Assembly (NCBI RefSeq): GCF_021869535.1
Contig: NW_026262593.1
Coordinates: forward strand, 55,107,318-55,171,317
DNA length: 64,000 bases
Direction of reading: 5' to 3'
Source: Mytilus californianus
Taxonomy: Eukaryota; Mollusca; Bivalvia; Mytilida; Mytilidae
Both the position numbers and the translations under genes were made by a program. Under the pieces are notes generated by a model. That model made no database searches. It was not told where the DNA came from and saw only the letters and a list, made by a program, of their open reading frames with translations. Below are positions 1 to 12,002 of this stretch, piece after piece; within the stretch, counting starts at the first letter, position 1; each line of letters starts with the position of its first letter.

Positions 1-225
1 TGGAGCAGGATCTGCTTACCCTTCTGGAACACCTGAGATCTCTCCCCCCCCCCCCCCCCGTTTTTGGTGGGGTTCGTGTTGCTTAGTCTTTAGTTTTCTA
101 TGTTGTGTCCTGTGTTCTATTATTTGTCTGTTTGTCTTTTTCTTTTTTAGCCATGGCGTTGTAAGTTTATTTTCGATCTATGAGTTTGAATGTCCCTCTG
201 GTATCTTTCGCCCCTGTTATGTATA
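1..225 (+). repeat. 3' tail of a bivalve retroelement (copy 1)
   Basis: This stretch runs through 'gcaggatctgcttaccc', a poly-C tract at about 44-59, and then the block leading to 'tttagccatggcgttg'. The same block recurs at 62860-63035 on this strand, and reverse-complemented at 33600-33910 and 49540-49740. At 62.4 kb it directly follows a Penelope-like reverse transcriptase remnant, so I read it as the non-coding 3' part of that retroelement family. I see no coding capacity in it. The family link is inference from adjacency. Confidence 0.6.
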
Positions 226-2100
226 TATAACATTGCCAACAATCTTTAGTGATCTATTGTAACAATGCAACCCTTGTCGAGCAGTAAGATGTAATGTACA
301 TGTAGCAATGCCACCTATCTCAGCACTAGGGTCTATTGTAACAATTCCACAAATTTGAGCAACAGCCTTGCTTTCTACCTGTTTCTAAGCCTTGTGCAAA
401 TAAAATTTTATTTTCTTGACAATGTATGGATATTCTATATGTACAATTGAGTTGCACAAATTGATAATCACCTTACCCTTTTCCAATCAAGTTAGTTTAA
501 GCCATAAAACTGTTTGATATAAACAAAAATATAACAATAACAATACAATTAACAATGCCAACAATCGTAAGTGCATTTGTCTTACTTTTTTTACCTGATT
601 AAATGTTTAGGGTAAGTTGCCGATCCCTTTTATGAAATGGTTGGTGGTAACAGAATATTGCTCTTAAATTTTCCAAATTAAAGAGTATGGTGTTGGTTTT
701 CGTGCTTTAATTTACTTTAGGAAATATTCGTTTTCTTTATGTTCCCAAATACAACAGAATTACAACTGCATAAGGGCTATACTATCTGATAAATACAGAC
801 TAAACCTAGGAACGAGCTGCGGAAGAAATCATATTTTAATCAGTTCAAAAAGTTTATAATTTCTTAGTCTGGCATAAAATGCCAGTGGTTTGCCTTCAAA
901 ACCAATTGATCACATTCTGGTTCTTATTTTAATGTTTGTTTTAAAACAACTTGTCTTTAAGTAACATAGTGTTTGCTAATGGTTTGACATTTTCTTTTGT
1001 GCCATTTATCTCATAGCATGAGAAGTGCGTTCATCGATGTGTTTTTTTGTATGAATAATATGACCTTTTGCATTCTATGTGTAATTGTATGTGTGCATGT
1101 TTTGTTATTTAGATATTATGTGATTTTAGTTTTGTGAGATTTATTGACTACCCAAAGCTTTTCTTTGTCATTGTATTGTTTATTACAACACCAAATAAAG
1201 CTTTATGTGTTAAATGAATTTGACGTGTCATGTCTATGTTGTTTTCAATTGCAACAGTGAAAGTCGTTATTGTGTGTTGTAATTTTTCTCATCAGTGCAT
1301 TGTCCTTTTGGCATTACAATTTTCTCTTAATGAAATTGCTATTTTGTGTGAAAATATGACGTCACGATGATAATGTCGACCATTTGTATTTTCAATTTGT
1401 AACCGAAATGGTCATGATGGTATTTTCCAATGCATTTTACTTGACAATCTACATTTATTATTATTTTTCAAACGAAGATTTCTCAGTAATTTTGAATGAT
1501 ATTCATAATATTATGTATAAAGTCATGAACAGGAAACCAGAATAGTCTTCCAACCCTGACGAAACGCAGATACATTGACTAGGACTTAAATTATATCATG
1601 TTTTAACCTAATCAGTATTTATTTAAATTGATGCATCAAATAGTAATAACATTGTGTGCAGATTGTAATTGAAACTGCGAATCTCAAAGCAATACAAATG
1701 CAGAATGTTTAAAAGGAATTTTAAGTCATATTTACAAAAAAGAAATTATTTATATATTATAAATAATGGTACTTCTTTTCATCTTTACATCTTATTCCAT
1801 TTCTCTTTTTACTATACACGATTTATTAAACGGTTATCTGATCAAGTGGTATATAGGATAAGGAACACATGTATGATAAGACAGAACATCTTGCCGCTGA
1901 ACAGAAAAAAAACAAGAACAGCCGTTATGCATATTTCTGAGAATTCTTGTAATGAGAACATACTGCAAAAAATACATAAAAGGAGATTATATAATGATTT
2001 TATTATTATACGAAATTCTACATAGTATGATTTTTTGGGGGGTCATATTCTGCTTTTCTATCATTCAGATCAAACAGATCTAACTGACCAACAAGAAAAA
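226..2100. other. Intergenic, AT-rich, no gene recognised
   Basis: No supported gene lies here. The longest open frame (1669-2025, plus strand) has lysine/arginine/isoleucine-rich composition typical of AT-rich random sequence and resembles no domain I know. This is the 3' flank of the broken TRIM locus L1. Confidence 0.6.
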
Positions 2101-3304
2101 TTATGTCACTTTGTGAAAAAAAGCATTGTCCAGATATATTACACACTAGGAGAATGTTAGTTTTGTGGTTGTAATGTATAGCTCTTGGTTTCTGCGATTT
2201 CTCTTCTTTTGTCTATAGAATGTCGTCCCATCTTTTTCTACTACCATTAATTGATTACTATCCCTACATGCTACGAAAATATTTCCGGACGCATCGTTGG
2301 TTATACCAGCAGGATAATCTAATTTTAGACAATCAAATTTCCAACAAACATCTCCTTTCAAATCAGTTGAGTAGACAGCATCGTTATTGTGTGTTGAATA
2401 ATAAAGTTTATAATTCAACACAAAACAATGAACGGAGGTATCTGCTGTTGACAACTTTGACAAGGTATTACCAGATAGATCAAAGAACTGAATGGTCTTG
2501 CTGTATAGACTGACCACCAATTGTTCATCTGTACTAATAATACCGTAGCAGTAGTCTTTTGTAGATATAGTTCTTTGCACTTTCCTTGAGTTTATATCGA
2601 CAATAATAACTTTCTTTTCGTAAACTAATGTTGTAGCGACTGTGTCTTTATCTATTACTGCAACTTCAAAGCATTGATCTTCAAGTTGTATTTTTTTTAT
2701 AAGTTCGCCTTCTTGGCTCATGATTAGTAGTCTTTTGTTTAACTTTTGGTGGTCTGCTAACACGATTCTCTCATCGTCGGACATATCGATACCTGATATA
2801 ATTTTATCGCTAGATTTTCCATCCGGTGAGAGAATATTTTTCAATTTAATGTCATCTACAGTGGAAGAAACTGGAACGAATATCTGCCCCTGTTTCTCCT
2901 TTCTTAGAAGAACTTTCTTTGAGGAAGAACACTTTACTTCTAACTTCCCTAATTCTTTGACATCTTTCTTAAACTTCAAAAGTATCGGAGACAACTCAAA
3001 TTGTATATCAAACACGCTCATTATCTGGTCGGTTTGTACAGACACCCAATCTTTTTTCTTGTACTTCAATTTTTGTATTCCATTCATGTATACCAAGAAA
3101 AACTTGAAAGTCGGATGCGTGTTGTTTGACTCGTTTCAAATCGTTGACGATTTGATTGACATTTTTATGCATTTTTGAGATCTTTTCAATCAAACTATCA
3201 ATTCTTTAACATTGCGTTTTCTCTTTGTTGTCCAATTTATCAAAAAAATCTGTTTCGAGTTTATCCAATGGAATATTTATGATCTTTCGGATATTCTGCA
3301 CTTG
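2101..3304 (-). pseudogene. TRIM-like locus L1: 5'-truncated, frameshifted
   Basis: This is a coiled-coil plus beta-propeller remnant of the B-box family seen complete at 37898-39571. The propeller half is nearly continuous (about 2146-3060), with the family signatures GIDM, NDASGNIFVAC and WKFDC. The coiled-coil part lies at about 3060-3304. Three defects are visible. B-boxes 1 and 2 are absent because homology stops abruptly at about 3304, where a different duplicated segment begins. One extra A in the run near 3050-3056 puts the coiled coil and the propeller in different frames. A small deletion near 2212 shifts the last 30 or so codons, after which homology continues in another frame to a TAA at 2101-2103. 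It has no start codon of its own family, so I call it a pseudogene; an assembly error could explain the A-run lesion but not the truncation. Confidence 0.85.
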
Positions 3305-5334
3305 TCAGGTGTTTTCTGGGATTACCTTTGTTTGTTGTAATTCATAACTCAAAACACGCTCCTGATGCACCATTTTTAAATGTAATTCTTTATGCTACTT
3401 TATATATACACATGACAGCGTCGAATGTTTGCAAATCGAGGAAGGCGTGCAAGAATAATGTGTATAAGTTTGGCAACGACAAAAAAGCTTTTTGTATTAT
3501 AAAAGACTGAAATCATGGTTTGGTAAAACTTTGATTCAAACTCCCACAGGCAAAGTTCACTTTTGGATGATTTGGTTATTCTTTTACATCTCTTTTGGTC
3601 AGATAGATTTTCACATGCTTAGGTAGTTTTACATCCTTCTCTTTCTATTTTTGAGGTATGGGCGTTCTAATAAAGATACAATATTTCTGTATCTTCATTT
3701 TTGTTAGCTATTTACATTTGCTTTGAAATGGGCTATATCCATAGATTTGAATTTCAAAAAGAAAACTGTTTGCCTTTAAAGTATCAGATCACGGGAAAAT
3801 AAATAGTGATGATAATTCTTTGTTTGTATTTCTTATGTAGCATAAGCTTTGTTACATTTCCTTCGTTCTTTGAGAAGCCGATCTTCTTCTTAAAGCTCTA
3901 ACCAATTAGTAGTTACATGTACTATGGCCGCATAACAGACAAACTAAGGGACGTCGGGCGTTAATCTTGTCGCGCATCTTTGAATGCTATCTTGGGGAAA
4001 CTTATTCAACGGATTGAACAGAGTGGATTTAACGTGTCAGGAGCGAACTTGAATATACAATGTTCAGAACGAATTTTCGGGTGTATTGCACATTGCTACT
4101 GTTAAATATCAGCTGTGACACAAAATATGAATCATTTTCTATGTGTACGTCGTAGGAAACGAGTTCAGAATAGATTCATGTTTGCATTGTGTCGAACATC
4201 TAGTATTTTACAATATCAATATAGGTGTTCTTCATTATAGAAACAACAGGTTTTTTTCAGCGGATACGTAGAATGTTTGAGATAAGTTGAAGTCAAACTT
4301 ATCAACGTCATGACAAACCATATGACGTCGGTGTTAGTGCGGGTCAAAGTTCAACTGCCGGTTTGGCACGTTTCACAAAACAAAGTCATATGTGAATTAT
4401 ATCAAATTTTAGGAAGAGACAAGAAGAGGAAATGTCGAAGATATTGACTGTATATGATATCATTGGTAAAATCTCGATCCTAAAAACTTTCGTGACAAGA
4501 ACTGTCAACAATCATATATCAATAACAAAAAGTGGGACATAACAATGGCTACCGTAATAATCTCGATTTGTTATAGTTTATTATACCCCCGCTTTCACTG
4601 TTTTACCTCTGTCTGTCCGTCCGTCCATCCGTCAGTTCTTCAGTCCGTCAGTCCGTCTGTCCATCCCATGAATATTTGTGTCACATCTTTCCCAGGAACA
4701 GCATGACAAGGATTTCTGAAATTTGGTTTCAGGGTTTATATAAGTCAGCTATATCGTGTAATGCGTTTTTAGATTCATCACTCAACAACTTCCTGTTTAC
4801 CGAACACTTGTATCATTTTACACATGATAGCCAAGGTGAAAATTTTCGTCACACTTTCTCAGGAACTACAATACAAGGATTTCTGAAATTTGTTTCAGGG
4901 TTTATATAAGTCAGCTTATACCGTGCGATGCGTTTTCAGATTCATCACTCAACAACTTCCTGTTTACCGAACACTTACATATTTTTTTCACTATTAAAAT
5001 TACCCACTTGCGGCGGGGGTATCATCAGTGAGCAGTAGCTCGCAGTTTCACTTGTTGTTGAAGGTTTACAAAACTTTTATAAATATGTTACAGTACTAGT
5101 TTCAATTGTGTTTACAATTTTTAATTCAAAGCCTCAAACCATATTTGAAGCAGAAAATTGCCATTTTATAAAAAAAATCATTATCATATTAGATTCAAAA
5201 TGCGATTTAAGTTTGTATTTCTAAACTTACATTATATCTTTTTTCAAGTTATACTATTTATGTGCTGTGTATGTACGCACTTGAACTTGGTGTAAGTTTT
5301 TTTTTCATACCGGTTTCACCAGTACGCAAAACAA
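3305..5334. repeat. Segmental duplication copy A (left part)
   Basis: The sequence from 'gtgttttctgggatta' onward matches 57735-59955 in the same orientation, with point differences and small indels throughout. Copy B carries about 185 bp between 58924 and 59108 that copy A lacks at about 4495. The homology continues through the foldback repeat at 4582-5021 and resumes beyond 5776 into TRIM locus L2 (matching L8). No gene is visible: the open frames at 3328-3510 and 4676-4909 are repeat-derived. Confidence 0.85.
4582..5021. repeat. Foldback/MITE-like element with internal duplication (copy A)
   Basis: The element starts with 'ataccccc' and ends with 'ggcgggggtat', which pair as a short inverted repeat. 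Near the left end there is a (C)TGTCCGTC-type low-complexity run (about 4610-4665). Internally a block of about 180 bp is repeated: 'gggtttatataagtcag' occurs at about 4732 and 4900, each followed by 'acaacttcctgtttaccgaa'. A second copy sits at 59170-59655. The type is familiar from mollusc genomes; the superfamily is unknown to me. Confidence 0.6.
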
Positions 5335-5881
5335 GAAGATACACCCATAACACAAACAGCTGAAACAAGAACAAAAACAAAATATCAAAAATCTAACAAA
5401 TTTAATCAACACAAACATGAACACTTAAATATTTCCATTAAAGTGCAAACTTCTATAAAAGTGTAAACTGTTATTGAGTAATTAATTGCTGAACACTTGA
5501 TTTCCCTTAATATCTTGTACAAGTGACAGTATTTTCGTAGACATCATGTGAAATACCTTTTTAAATAACCAGTCATTGAAAAAGAAAATGTGTCTTTGAA
5601 AAGCTAAAGAATAAATCGCATCGAATACTCATAATTAAATTCAAACTTCTGATTTTAATATTTGTATTCACTTCATATAATACCCAAGTAAGACTTGACC
5701 TTTTAATTGTCTTATCCATCTTCTCATGAAAAAATAGTGACAGTCACATTGTGTCCTATCTTCTGTTGACACTGGACTAATCATATTTTATAAGTTTTTT
5801 GTCATGCTGCTATTTGTCTGAAATTTATATAATTATACATAGTATACAAAAGCTATATTCTCTGCATTATTAACAAAATAT
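5335..5881. other. 3' flank of L2, shared with L3 and L6
   Basis: There is no gene here. The part at about 5340-5640 ('ttaatatcttgtacaag', 'catcatgtgaaatacc') is similar to the 3' flanks of L3 (about 12690-12830) and L6 (about 37100-37440). This shows that the duplicated unit extended past the 3' end of the coding exon. About 440 bp of it (5335-5775) is missing from the L8 copy. Confidence 0.65.
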
Positions 5882-7564
5882 TCAGTTTGTAACTTTGTAT
5901 AGGAAGCATTGTCCTAAAAAATTACACACAACGAGTGTGTTGGTTTTACAGTTGTAGTGTATTGCTCTAGGTTTTTGCAATCCATCTTCTTTTGTTAAGA
6001 GGACTCTTGATTCCTTCCCATCGTGCCCTACTACCACCATTTGATTACTGTTTCTACACGCTACGAAAATATTTCCAGAAGCATCGTTAGTTATATCGGT
6101 CGGATAAGCTGATTTCTGACAGTCGAATTTCCAACGAACTTCTCCATGTAATTCAGCTGAGTAGACAGCATCACTATTGCATGTGGTATAATAAAGTTTG
6201 TCATTCAAAAATGTACAATAAATGGACGTATCGGCTGTTGACAACGTTGACAAGGTATTGCCAGAAATATCAAAGAACTGAATGGTCTTGTTGTAGAAGC
6301 TGACGACTAATTGTTCACCTGTACTAATAATACCGTAGCATTCGTCTTTCGTACGTATAGTCCTTTGTACTTCTGATGAGTTAACATCAACAATAACAAC
6401 TTTCTTCTTGACAAATAATGTTGTAGCAACTGTGTCTTCATCTATTACTGCCACATCAAAACATTGTTCTTCAAGTTGTATTTTTTTATATGCTCGCCTT
6501 CTTGATTCATGATAATAAGTCTTTTGTTTGACGATTGATCGGCAAGCACGATTCTCCCGTCGTCGAACATATCGAAACCTGTTATAAGCGTATTGCTGGA
6601 TGTTCCATCTAGTGTGTAGAAAGAGCGGATATTTGTTAATTTAATGGTATCTACAGTGTTAGAAATAGGAACAAAAATCTGTCCCTGCTTCTCCTTCTTA
6701 AGAAGTATTTTTTTTTAGGACGAAGAATTCACTTCTATCTTCCCTAATTCTGTGACGTCTTTCTCGAACTTCAAAAGTATCGGTGAACATTTTATGTTAA
6801 TATCAAAATGGTTCATTATCTGATCGGTTTGTAAGGACATCCAATCTTTTTCTTCTATCTCAATTTTTTTTTCCATTCGTGTATACCAATGAAAGCTTGG
6901 AAATTTGACGCGTGTCGCTTAGTTTTTTCCAAATCACCACTTATGTTTTCAACTTTTGTGCGCATTTCTGAGAGCTTTTTAATAAAACTATCAATATTTC
7001 CGTTCTGTTTTTTCTCCATGTTGTCCAATTTATCCAAAAGATCTTTTTCTAGTTTAATTAAATGATCATTTATTGCTGTTCGGATATTTTGCACTTCAGA
7101 AATGATTTTATCTTTCTGAACTCCAAAAGCTGCTCGATTATTTTGATTCTCAGTTATCAGATTGCCAATAAGTGCGCTGATGTCTTTTGCCCTATCTTCT
7201 AAATCTGCAAATGCAGCAGACGACTTTGCTCCTTCCACTACTTCCGATATAGCTTCAATTTTTGACAGGTACCATGTTCCTCTGAAATACAAGACACACA
7301 ACATGGTTCGTTGTGAATTACACAATAGAAGTAGAATTTTAAATTGTGACGCATGCATTTCTGTTTGATTGCAGCAACAGAACTAGGCAGTTTCTGGTAA
7401 TCTTTTATAGGTATTGTTTTATGGTACTTTGTTAAACCCATGCGGCCATGTTGTCTTTCGCATTCATTACATATGGCTTCTTCACATTCTGAACACCAAA
7501 CGGTGGCAGATTTTGTTATGTTATCTGTCATACAGATATCGCATATCGGTACGGACGGCGCCAT
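5882..7564 (-). pseudogene. TRIM-like locus L2: frameshifted B-box/coiled-coil/propeller gene
   Basis: The full-length architecture is recognisable. The ATG at 7562-7564 follows a conserved acceptor (TTTTTCAG, then TTTAAT, then ATG). B-box 1 has all its ligands (CDIC, WCSEC, ICNEC, then two His), B-box 2 is FYCVIHNEPCCVSC, then come the coiled coil and an intact last 190 residues of the propeller (5882-6454). Against its relatives I see at least four lesions. One base is lost near 7252 ('gatatagc' versus 'gataatggc' in L8). Losses occur in the T-run at about 6867-6876 and again at about 6711-6718, where a stop also appears. One T is lost at about 6481-6488. Three of the four lie in homopolymers, so part of this could be sequencing error, but the 7252 lesion does not. 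L2 is the closest relative of L8 and shares flanks on both sides with it. As it stands it could encode only a B-box fragment of about 108 aa. Confidence 0.85.
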
Positions 7565-8450
7565 ATTAAACTGAAAAACAAGAGACACTTTAATTTACTT
7601 TTTCATAACTTTTGTTTTTAATGCGAAAAATTACATAATAAAAATTTCAGTTCAAGAAAATATAAGCTGCGTTTCCGAATCTTGATTTGAAAATAGGAAC
7701 TGTCCGAATGATCCGAAACTGATTATTTATTTATTCACAAATAGTATTATTCGAAGAGAAGCGATTATCTATCATATCTATCACTAGAAATCCTAGCACA
7801 AATTTGCATTCCTTATAGATTGCAGACAACTTTGAACTAGCATTGTAAAAGTAAAACTAGAGGCCTGTTAAAGCCTGAATCGGTAAGCTGGCAAGAAACT
7901 GTAATGTTTATTTGTATTTCCAAACTTATGGGATAAATTGTTTTCATGGTCCTTGTCGCTTATTTTGTTCTGGTGTTCAGAGGGGAGTATGATGTATTTT
8001 TGTCATGTTGCTTCGGATAATCTCAACCAGTCAAATATTTACAATGGAATGATATATTTTGCTTTTGTTCTAAATTGTGGGAATGCTGAGAAAAATGAAA
8101 AAACGCCAGCCGTAAAATTCACCTTTCTATATAATTGTTGTTATTTTTAAAGGGTGAGAATAAGAATCTTAGATTCAAAATCTGACATTGTTTTTTACAG
8201 AAAGTTGCATGCATTTTACAAGCATTTATCGCTACATTTTTACCTTGTAAAATCCACTGCTTGATAACTTATATTATTCCAGCAATTTGTTATTCAAGTA
8301 ATAAGATGTTACACCATGTAACTGCTACATATCCTTTTTTATTTCAAAGCTATACTTCAACCATTGAAATAGTACTAATTAAAGCTTACAAAATAGTTCT
8401 AGTGAGCTACATAGTTATAACTCATATGTAGAAGAACTTCATCATCTTTA
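7565..8450. other. L2 upstream/intron region
   Basis: A polypyrimidine stretch and AG acceptor lie immediately upstream of the L2 ATG. Weak similarity to the L4 upstream is visible around 7665-7720 ('gcgtttccgaatct', 'gtccgaatgatccga' versus 'gtccgaatggtccga' near 21370). There is no coding sequence; I infer that this is intron 1 of the transcript. Confidence 0.45.
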
Positions 8451-9500
8451 AAGAAATAACTTCACTCGTTACCCTCTATATTCACTGAAAAAAATTCTGA
8501 CTTTTGGTTCCTTAGTATCAGGCTAGCCAAAATCTAAAAAGGTATGTTTATGACGGTAGATACAGTTATAACTTTTTAAACACAAAACACACGTTGAACG
8601 ATGGTGGCGAGAGAACTAGAGTTTTGATAAGTAGAACGTTTTATAAGTTATTTGAAGAGAATTGATTGATTGTTTGTTAATATAAAAAAAAAAGAGTATA
8701 AGAAAAATATCAAAGTTTTCCGTAATTTCAAAAAGGGGAAGTCTATAAAAACTCCCCAAATCAACCTTGCCCACCAACGAAACGAGTCAAAAATCAACTG
8801 TCATAACCCTGAGTTGGTACAGGTGTTTTCCGAAGAAAATAATGGAGTAAACCTTTTTGTGAAGCTAGCTGAACATCCCACTAGTAGGACAGTTTTTTAC
8901 ATTCCCGCTATATTGGAAATAGGATGAGCACCAAACTATCCTAATAGGAAATGTGACAATAATGTGGTTGCAGCAACTAAAATTGTGTCAACATACATCA
9001 CAAAAGACTAAGGAATAAAAAATTAACTAGTTAACTTTACATTAACCTATGAAGATATATATGATCATAAAATGATAAACTAAGAACTATCTATGCCAGC
9101 AATCAAAACAAATTGTTTATAGATGGCACTGTATTGGTTTTAGATAAGTTGTAGTTTTATTACGTTTTTCGTGGTAAAGTTGAACGAATAGAACATGTAG
9201 AATATTCGATAAATAATTACAAACAAAATAAACTTTCAATCTTATCCCAGTTTTGATCAGTAAATGTACTTATAGTGAAATGTGTATACCCAGTGTATCA
9301 TCAAAACATTAGCACATTATTGTGATGATATCCATAAAAATAAAGCATATACATAAAAGATAGAAAAAAATGACAATCCGGTGTGTATCAGGCAATACAG
9401 GTGGCCGAGAGAAAAATGATAAAAAACGTAAGTAAACAACTGAATCAGTCCAGACTAACACAATTACATTTTCCAAATCAAGGTTAAGAAGTAACATCTG
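8451..9500. repeat. Duplicated 5' flank shared by L2 and L8
   Basis: Blocks such as 'taggctagc...acggtagatacag' and 'agaacgttttataa' (about 8515-8650), and 'aactaagaactatct' through 'tcaatcttatccc' (about 9070-9250), match 63285-63430 and 63530-63775 in the same order. This extends the L2/L8 duplication by more than 1 kb upstream of the genes. The open frame at 8670-8927 is not conserved in the other copy and is not annotated. Confidence 0.7.
9283..9308 (-). promoter_or_regulatory. Conserved TATA-like block, L2
   Basis: The motif 'tatacccagtgtatc' recurs upstream of L3, L4, L7 and L8 with small changes. On the minus strand it reads GATACACTGGGTATA, a TATA-like core about 1.7 kb from the L2 ATG. 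It could be a promoter core, or a conserved intronic or repeat-derived element if transcription starts further upstream at the E-box cassette. Confidence 0.35.
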
Positions 9501-9915
9501 TTTGTCTTGGAATGACGCGCGTTTTGTCTACATAAGACTCATCAGTGACGCTCAGATCAAAATAGTTATAAAGACAAACAAGTACAAAGTTGAAGAGCAT
9601 TGAGAACCCAAAATTCCAAAAAGTTGTGCCAAACACGGCTAAGGTAATCTATTCCTGGGATAGGAAATTCCTTAGTTTTTCCGAAAAATTGAAAGTTTTG
9701 TAACAAGAAATTTATAAGTATCAATGCATCAGGCAATACAGGTGGCTGAGAGAAAAATGGTGAAATAAACCGTTGAAATCAAGATTAATTCCAGATTATC
9801 AATAAGAAATTTAATTTTTAAAAAACGCCAGGAACGAAGACAACTGAATCAGTCCAGACTAACACAATTACATTTTTCAAATCATGGTAAAGAAAAAACA
9901 TCTGTTTACCTTAAA
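9310..9915. repeat. Direct duplication within the L2 5' flank
   Basis: A block containing 'caggcaatacaggtgg', 'aactgaatcagtccagac' and 'taacatctgttt' occurs twice (about 9388-9505 and 9728-9910). A third, weaker version closes the window at about 63885-64000. Between the two copies lies a piece of the dispersed repeat containing 'gacgcgcgttttgtc' and 'ctcatcagtgacgctc' (about 9513-9560). Confidence 0.6.
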
Positions 9916-10014
9916 ATGGCGAATGTTTTATGTATATAAAATAGCACCAAATATCTACGCGTCATTATTGTTTGGTGGACACTTAGCTGGCATTTCCACA
10001 GCTGTTATAATATT

Positions 10015-10475
10015 TATGGGATAGCACATTATATATTGCTATTCATATCAATATGATTTGATAGGTCTGATAGATTAAATTTGATGCTTTTAGCCAAGGC
10101 AAATGAAAAAATAAATCTACTTAAATTGGAATATGAGAAAGAGGGTTTCGTATTATTGAATACTATCCAATTCCTTTGAATTGTTCCTTTCGAATAAAAA
10201 GATAATTTATGAGATAGTACATTATATGTTGCTATTCATATCAATATAATTTGGTAGGTCGGTAGACTCTTTGTTTTATAGATTACTTCCTCCTGGCTCT
10301 AGGAAGATTAACTTTGATGCTTTTAGCCAAGGTGAATGAAAAAAAATAAATCTACTTAAGTTGGAATATAAGAAAGGGGGTTTCGTGTTATTGAATACTA
10401 TCCAATTTCTTTGAGTTGTTCCTTTCGAATAAAAAGATAATTGCAGTAAATTAAAAAAAAAAACAGAAAACCCCG
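10015..10475. repeat. Tandem duplication of about 200 bp
   Basis: 'attgctattcatatcaatat' occurs at about 10036 and 10230. Each copy is followed by 'gatgcttttagccaagg', 'ttcgtRttattgaatac' and 'ttcctttcgaataaaaag'. The second copy has a 40-bp insertion near 10268-10305. The right ends resemble the outer part of the upstream cassettes at 39.85-40.0 kb. There is no coding function. Confidence 0.65.
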
Positions 10476-10499
10476 ACACAAATAACTACAAGACAACCT

Positions 10500-11200
10500 T
10501 GCCACTTAGACTGCTTTTGTTAATTCAGAAATTATTGTAAGGTTTTTACTAATGCGCACAATGCGACTTGGTGATTATCGCTATAAAAAAAATTCGCTTT
10601 CTGAATCATCTGAAACATATATTTGAATGAAAATTATCCTAAAATCGTACTGATTAATTTTGCATTTCTGTCTATTCTTCAAGAATTACAACTTCCTACT
10701 TTGAGACTTTTTGTCACAAAAACCACCCACGTTTTTACAAACGACAAAATAAGATTATTTCCCTTTGATTTTTCAAATCTTGATAGGTCTGATGCCATTT
10801 AATTGTCCCTTTTGATAAAAAAGAAGAGCTCCTTTATACTTAAAAAAAAAAGAGAAACAGAATCATAAAAACACAAAGATTCAAAACACATCTGCAAACT
10901 AAAACTGCTTCACCAGATCTAAGTGGTATACTATCTTTCTTTAGAAAACGAAAGTACTAGTTTAATCATCACATTCATCTTGGACAATAAGTTTAGTTCT
11001 TTAATAACCGTTAAATACTTACTATAAGACTCAGGATATTGACAAAAATATAACATACCAAATATTGCGGAACCTCTGTGCAAGTTTAATCACTGTCTGT
11101 TGACAAGAATGTAACCAGGAAGTATTTTCACGTGATATAGCTATCATAGTAGAAAAAATGCGGTTATGTCCCTTTGACTGTTTGACTCTATAAACTGCAT
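10500..11200 (-). promoter_or_regulatory. Candidate promoter/first-exon cassette (L2 upstream)
   Basis: In minus-strand order: an E-box CACGTG (11129-11134), beside an ETS-like AGGAAGT on the plus strand (about 11118-11124), and about 95 bp further a donor-like GTAAGT (plus 11017-11022 'acttac') followed by ATTTAACGG. The same order occurs at 26.0, 28.3, 30.5, 40.5, 41.5 and 46.1 kb. It lies about 3.5 kb upstream of the L2 coding exon. The first-exon reading is inference; no transcript evidence is available. Confidence 0.45.
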
Positions 11201-11335
11201 GAAACTATCTTATACATTTGGAAGTTTTGATTGTCCACCATGATGCCCAGGAATAAGCAGTGCAATTAATTTGAAATACATGTAGTTGATTATATTTTAT
11301 ATTGGTTAATTTGGCATAAACAAGTGAAATATATA

Positions 11336-11924
11336 GTGTGGGTGGCGCATATTCGCCGTGGACACATTTTCGCCGTTTTTGCAATTTTTTTCTGTAAATT
11401 TGTGTGCCTTTACCCAATACTTGCCTAAATAGATGCTAAACGCTGTTTGTAATGTTCGAACTGTTGATATTCTTCTTTACCCCAGTTCCAATGTTATTCG
11501 CACATATAAAGAAATACGCAGGTGTTTTTGAACGATTTTGGCAATTATGTAAGATTTATATGGCACGCATGCGCAGTCATAAAGTAAATATTTGTTAGCA
11601 AAATCGTATAAGAATGATCTCTCAAGCTAATTCATGTAATTGCAAACAATTGTTTTATAATATACAAGGATAATGAGGATGGTCATATCATACATTGCAG
11701 CGAAAATGTGCCCCCCATGGTACAAGAACAACTTGATATCCTCTTGAGTTTGCGTTCATTTTTAAAACATTTGAACAATGTTTTGAAGAGAATTCCTTTA
11801 TTAAATATTTTTTTGTCATATAGTAAACTTTCTGAAACCTACATAAAACGTTTCAAATATTCGAATGTAGATCGGATGTAGGTGGAAATGAACGAATTTT
11901 GCGGCGAACACGCGTCACCCACAC
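11336..11924. mobile_element. Non-autonomous DNA transposon (MITE), 589 bp, TA target site
   Basis: The ends are inverted repeats: GTGTGGGTGGCGCATATTCG on the left pairs with the reverse complement of CGAACACGCGTCACCCACAC on the right, with about three mismatches. A TA dinucleotide flanks each end (11334-11335 and 11925-11926), as expected of Tc1/mariner-type targeting. A second, internal inverted pair is built on 'ttttcgccg' and 'cagcgaaaa' (about 11367 and 11698). There is no transposase frame, so it depends on an enzyme supplied elsewhere. Confidence 0.75.
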
Positions 11925-12002
11925 TAATCTGAAGACACAAATGACCTACGTTTATAAAAAATATGTAGACGGATAAACTAACAGAAACTTAATTTTATCA
12001 TA

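Noticed and set aside
1-60. Poly-C tract as a telomeric or assembly-edge signal
   Set aside because: It lies inside a repeat whose other copies lack such a long C-run; it is more likely a repeat-internal homopolymer expansion.
4676-4909. 77-aa frame, with a 76-aa cousin at 59430-59660
   Set aside because: Both are internal to the foldback repeat and are not conserved as protein.
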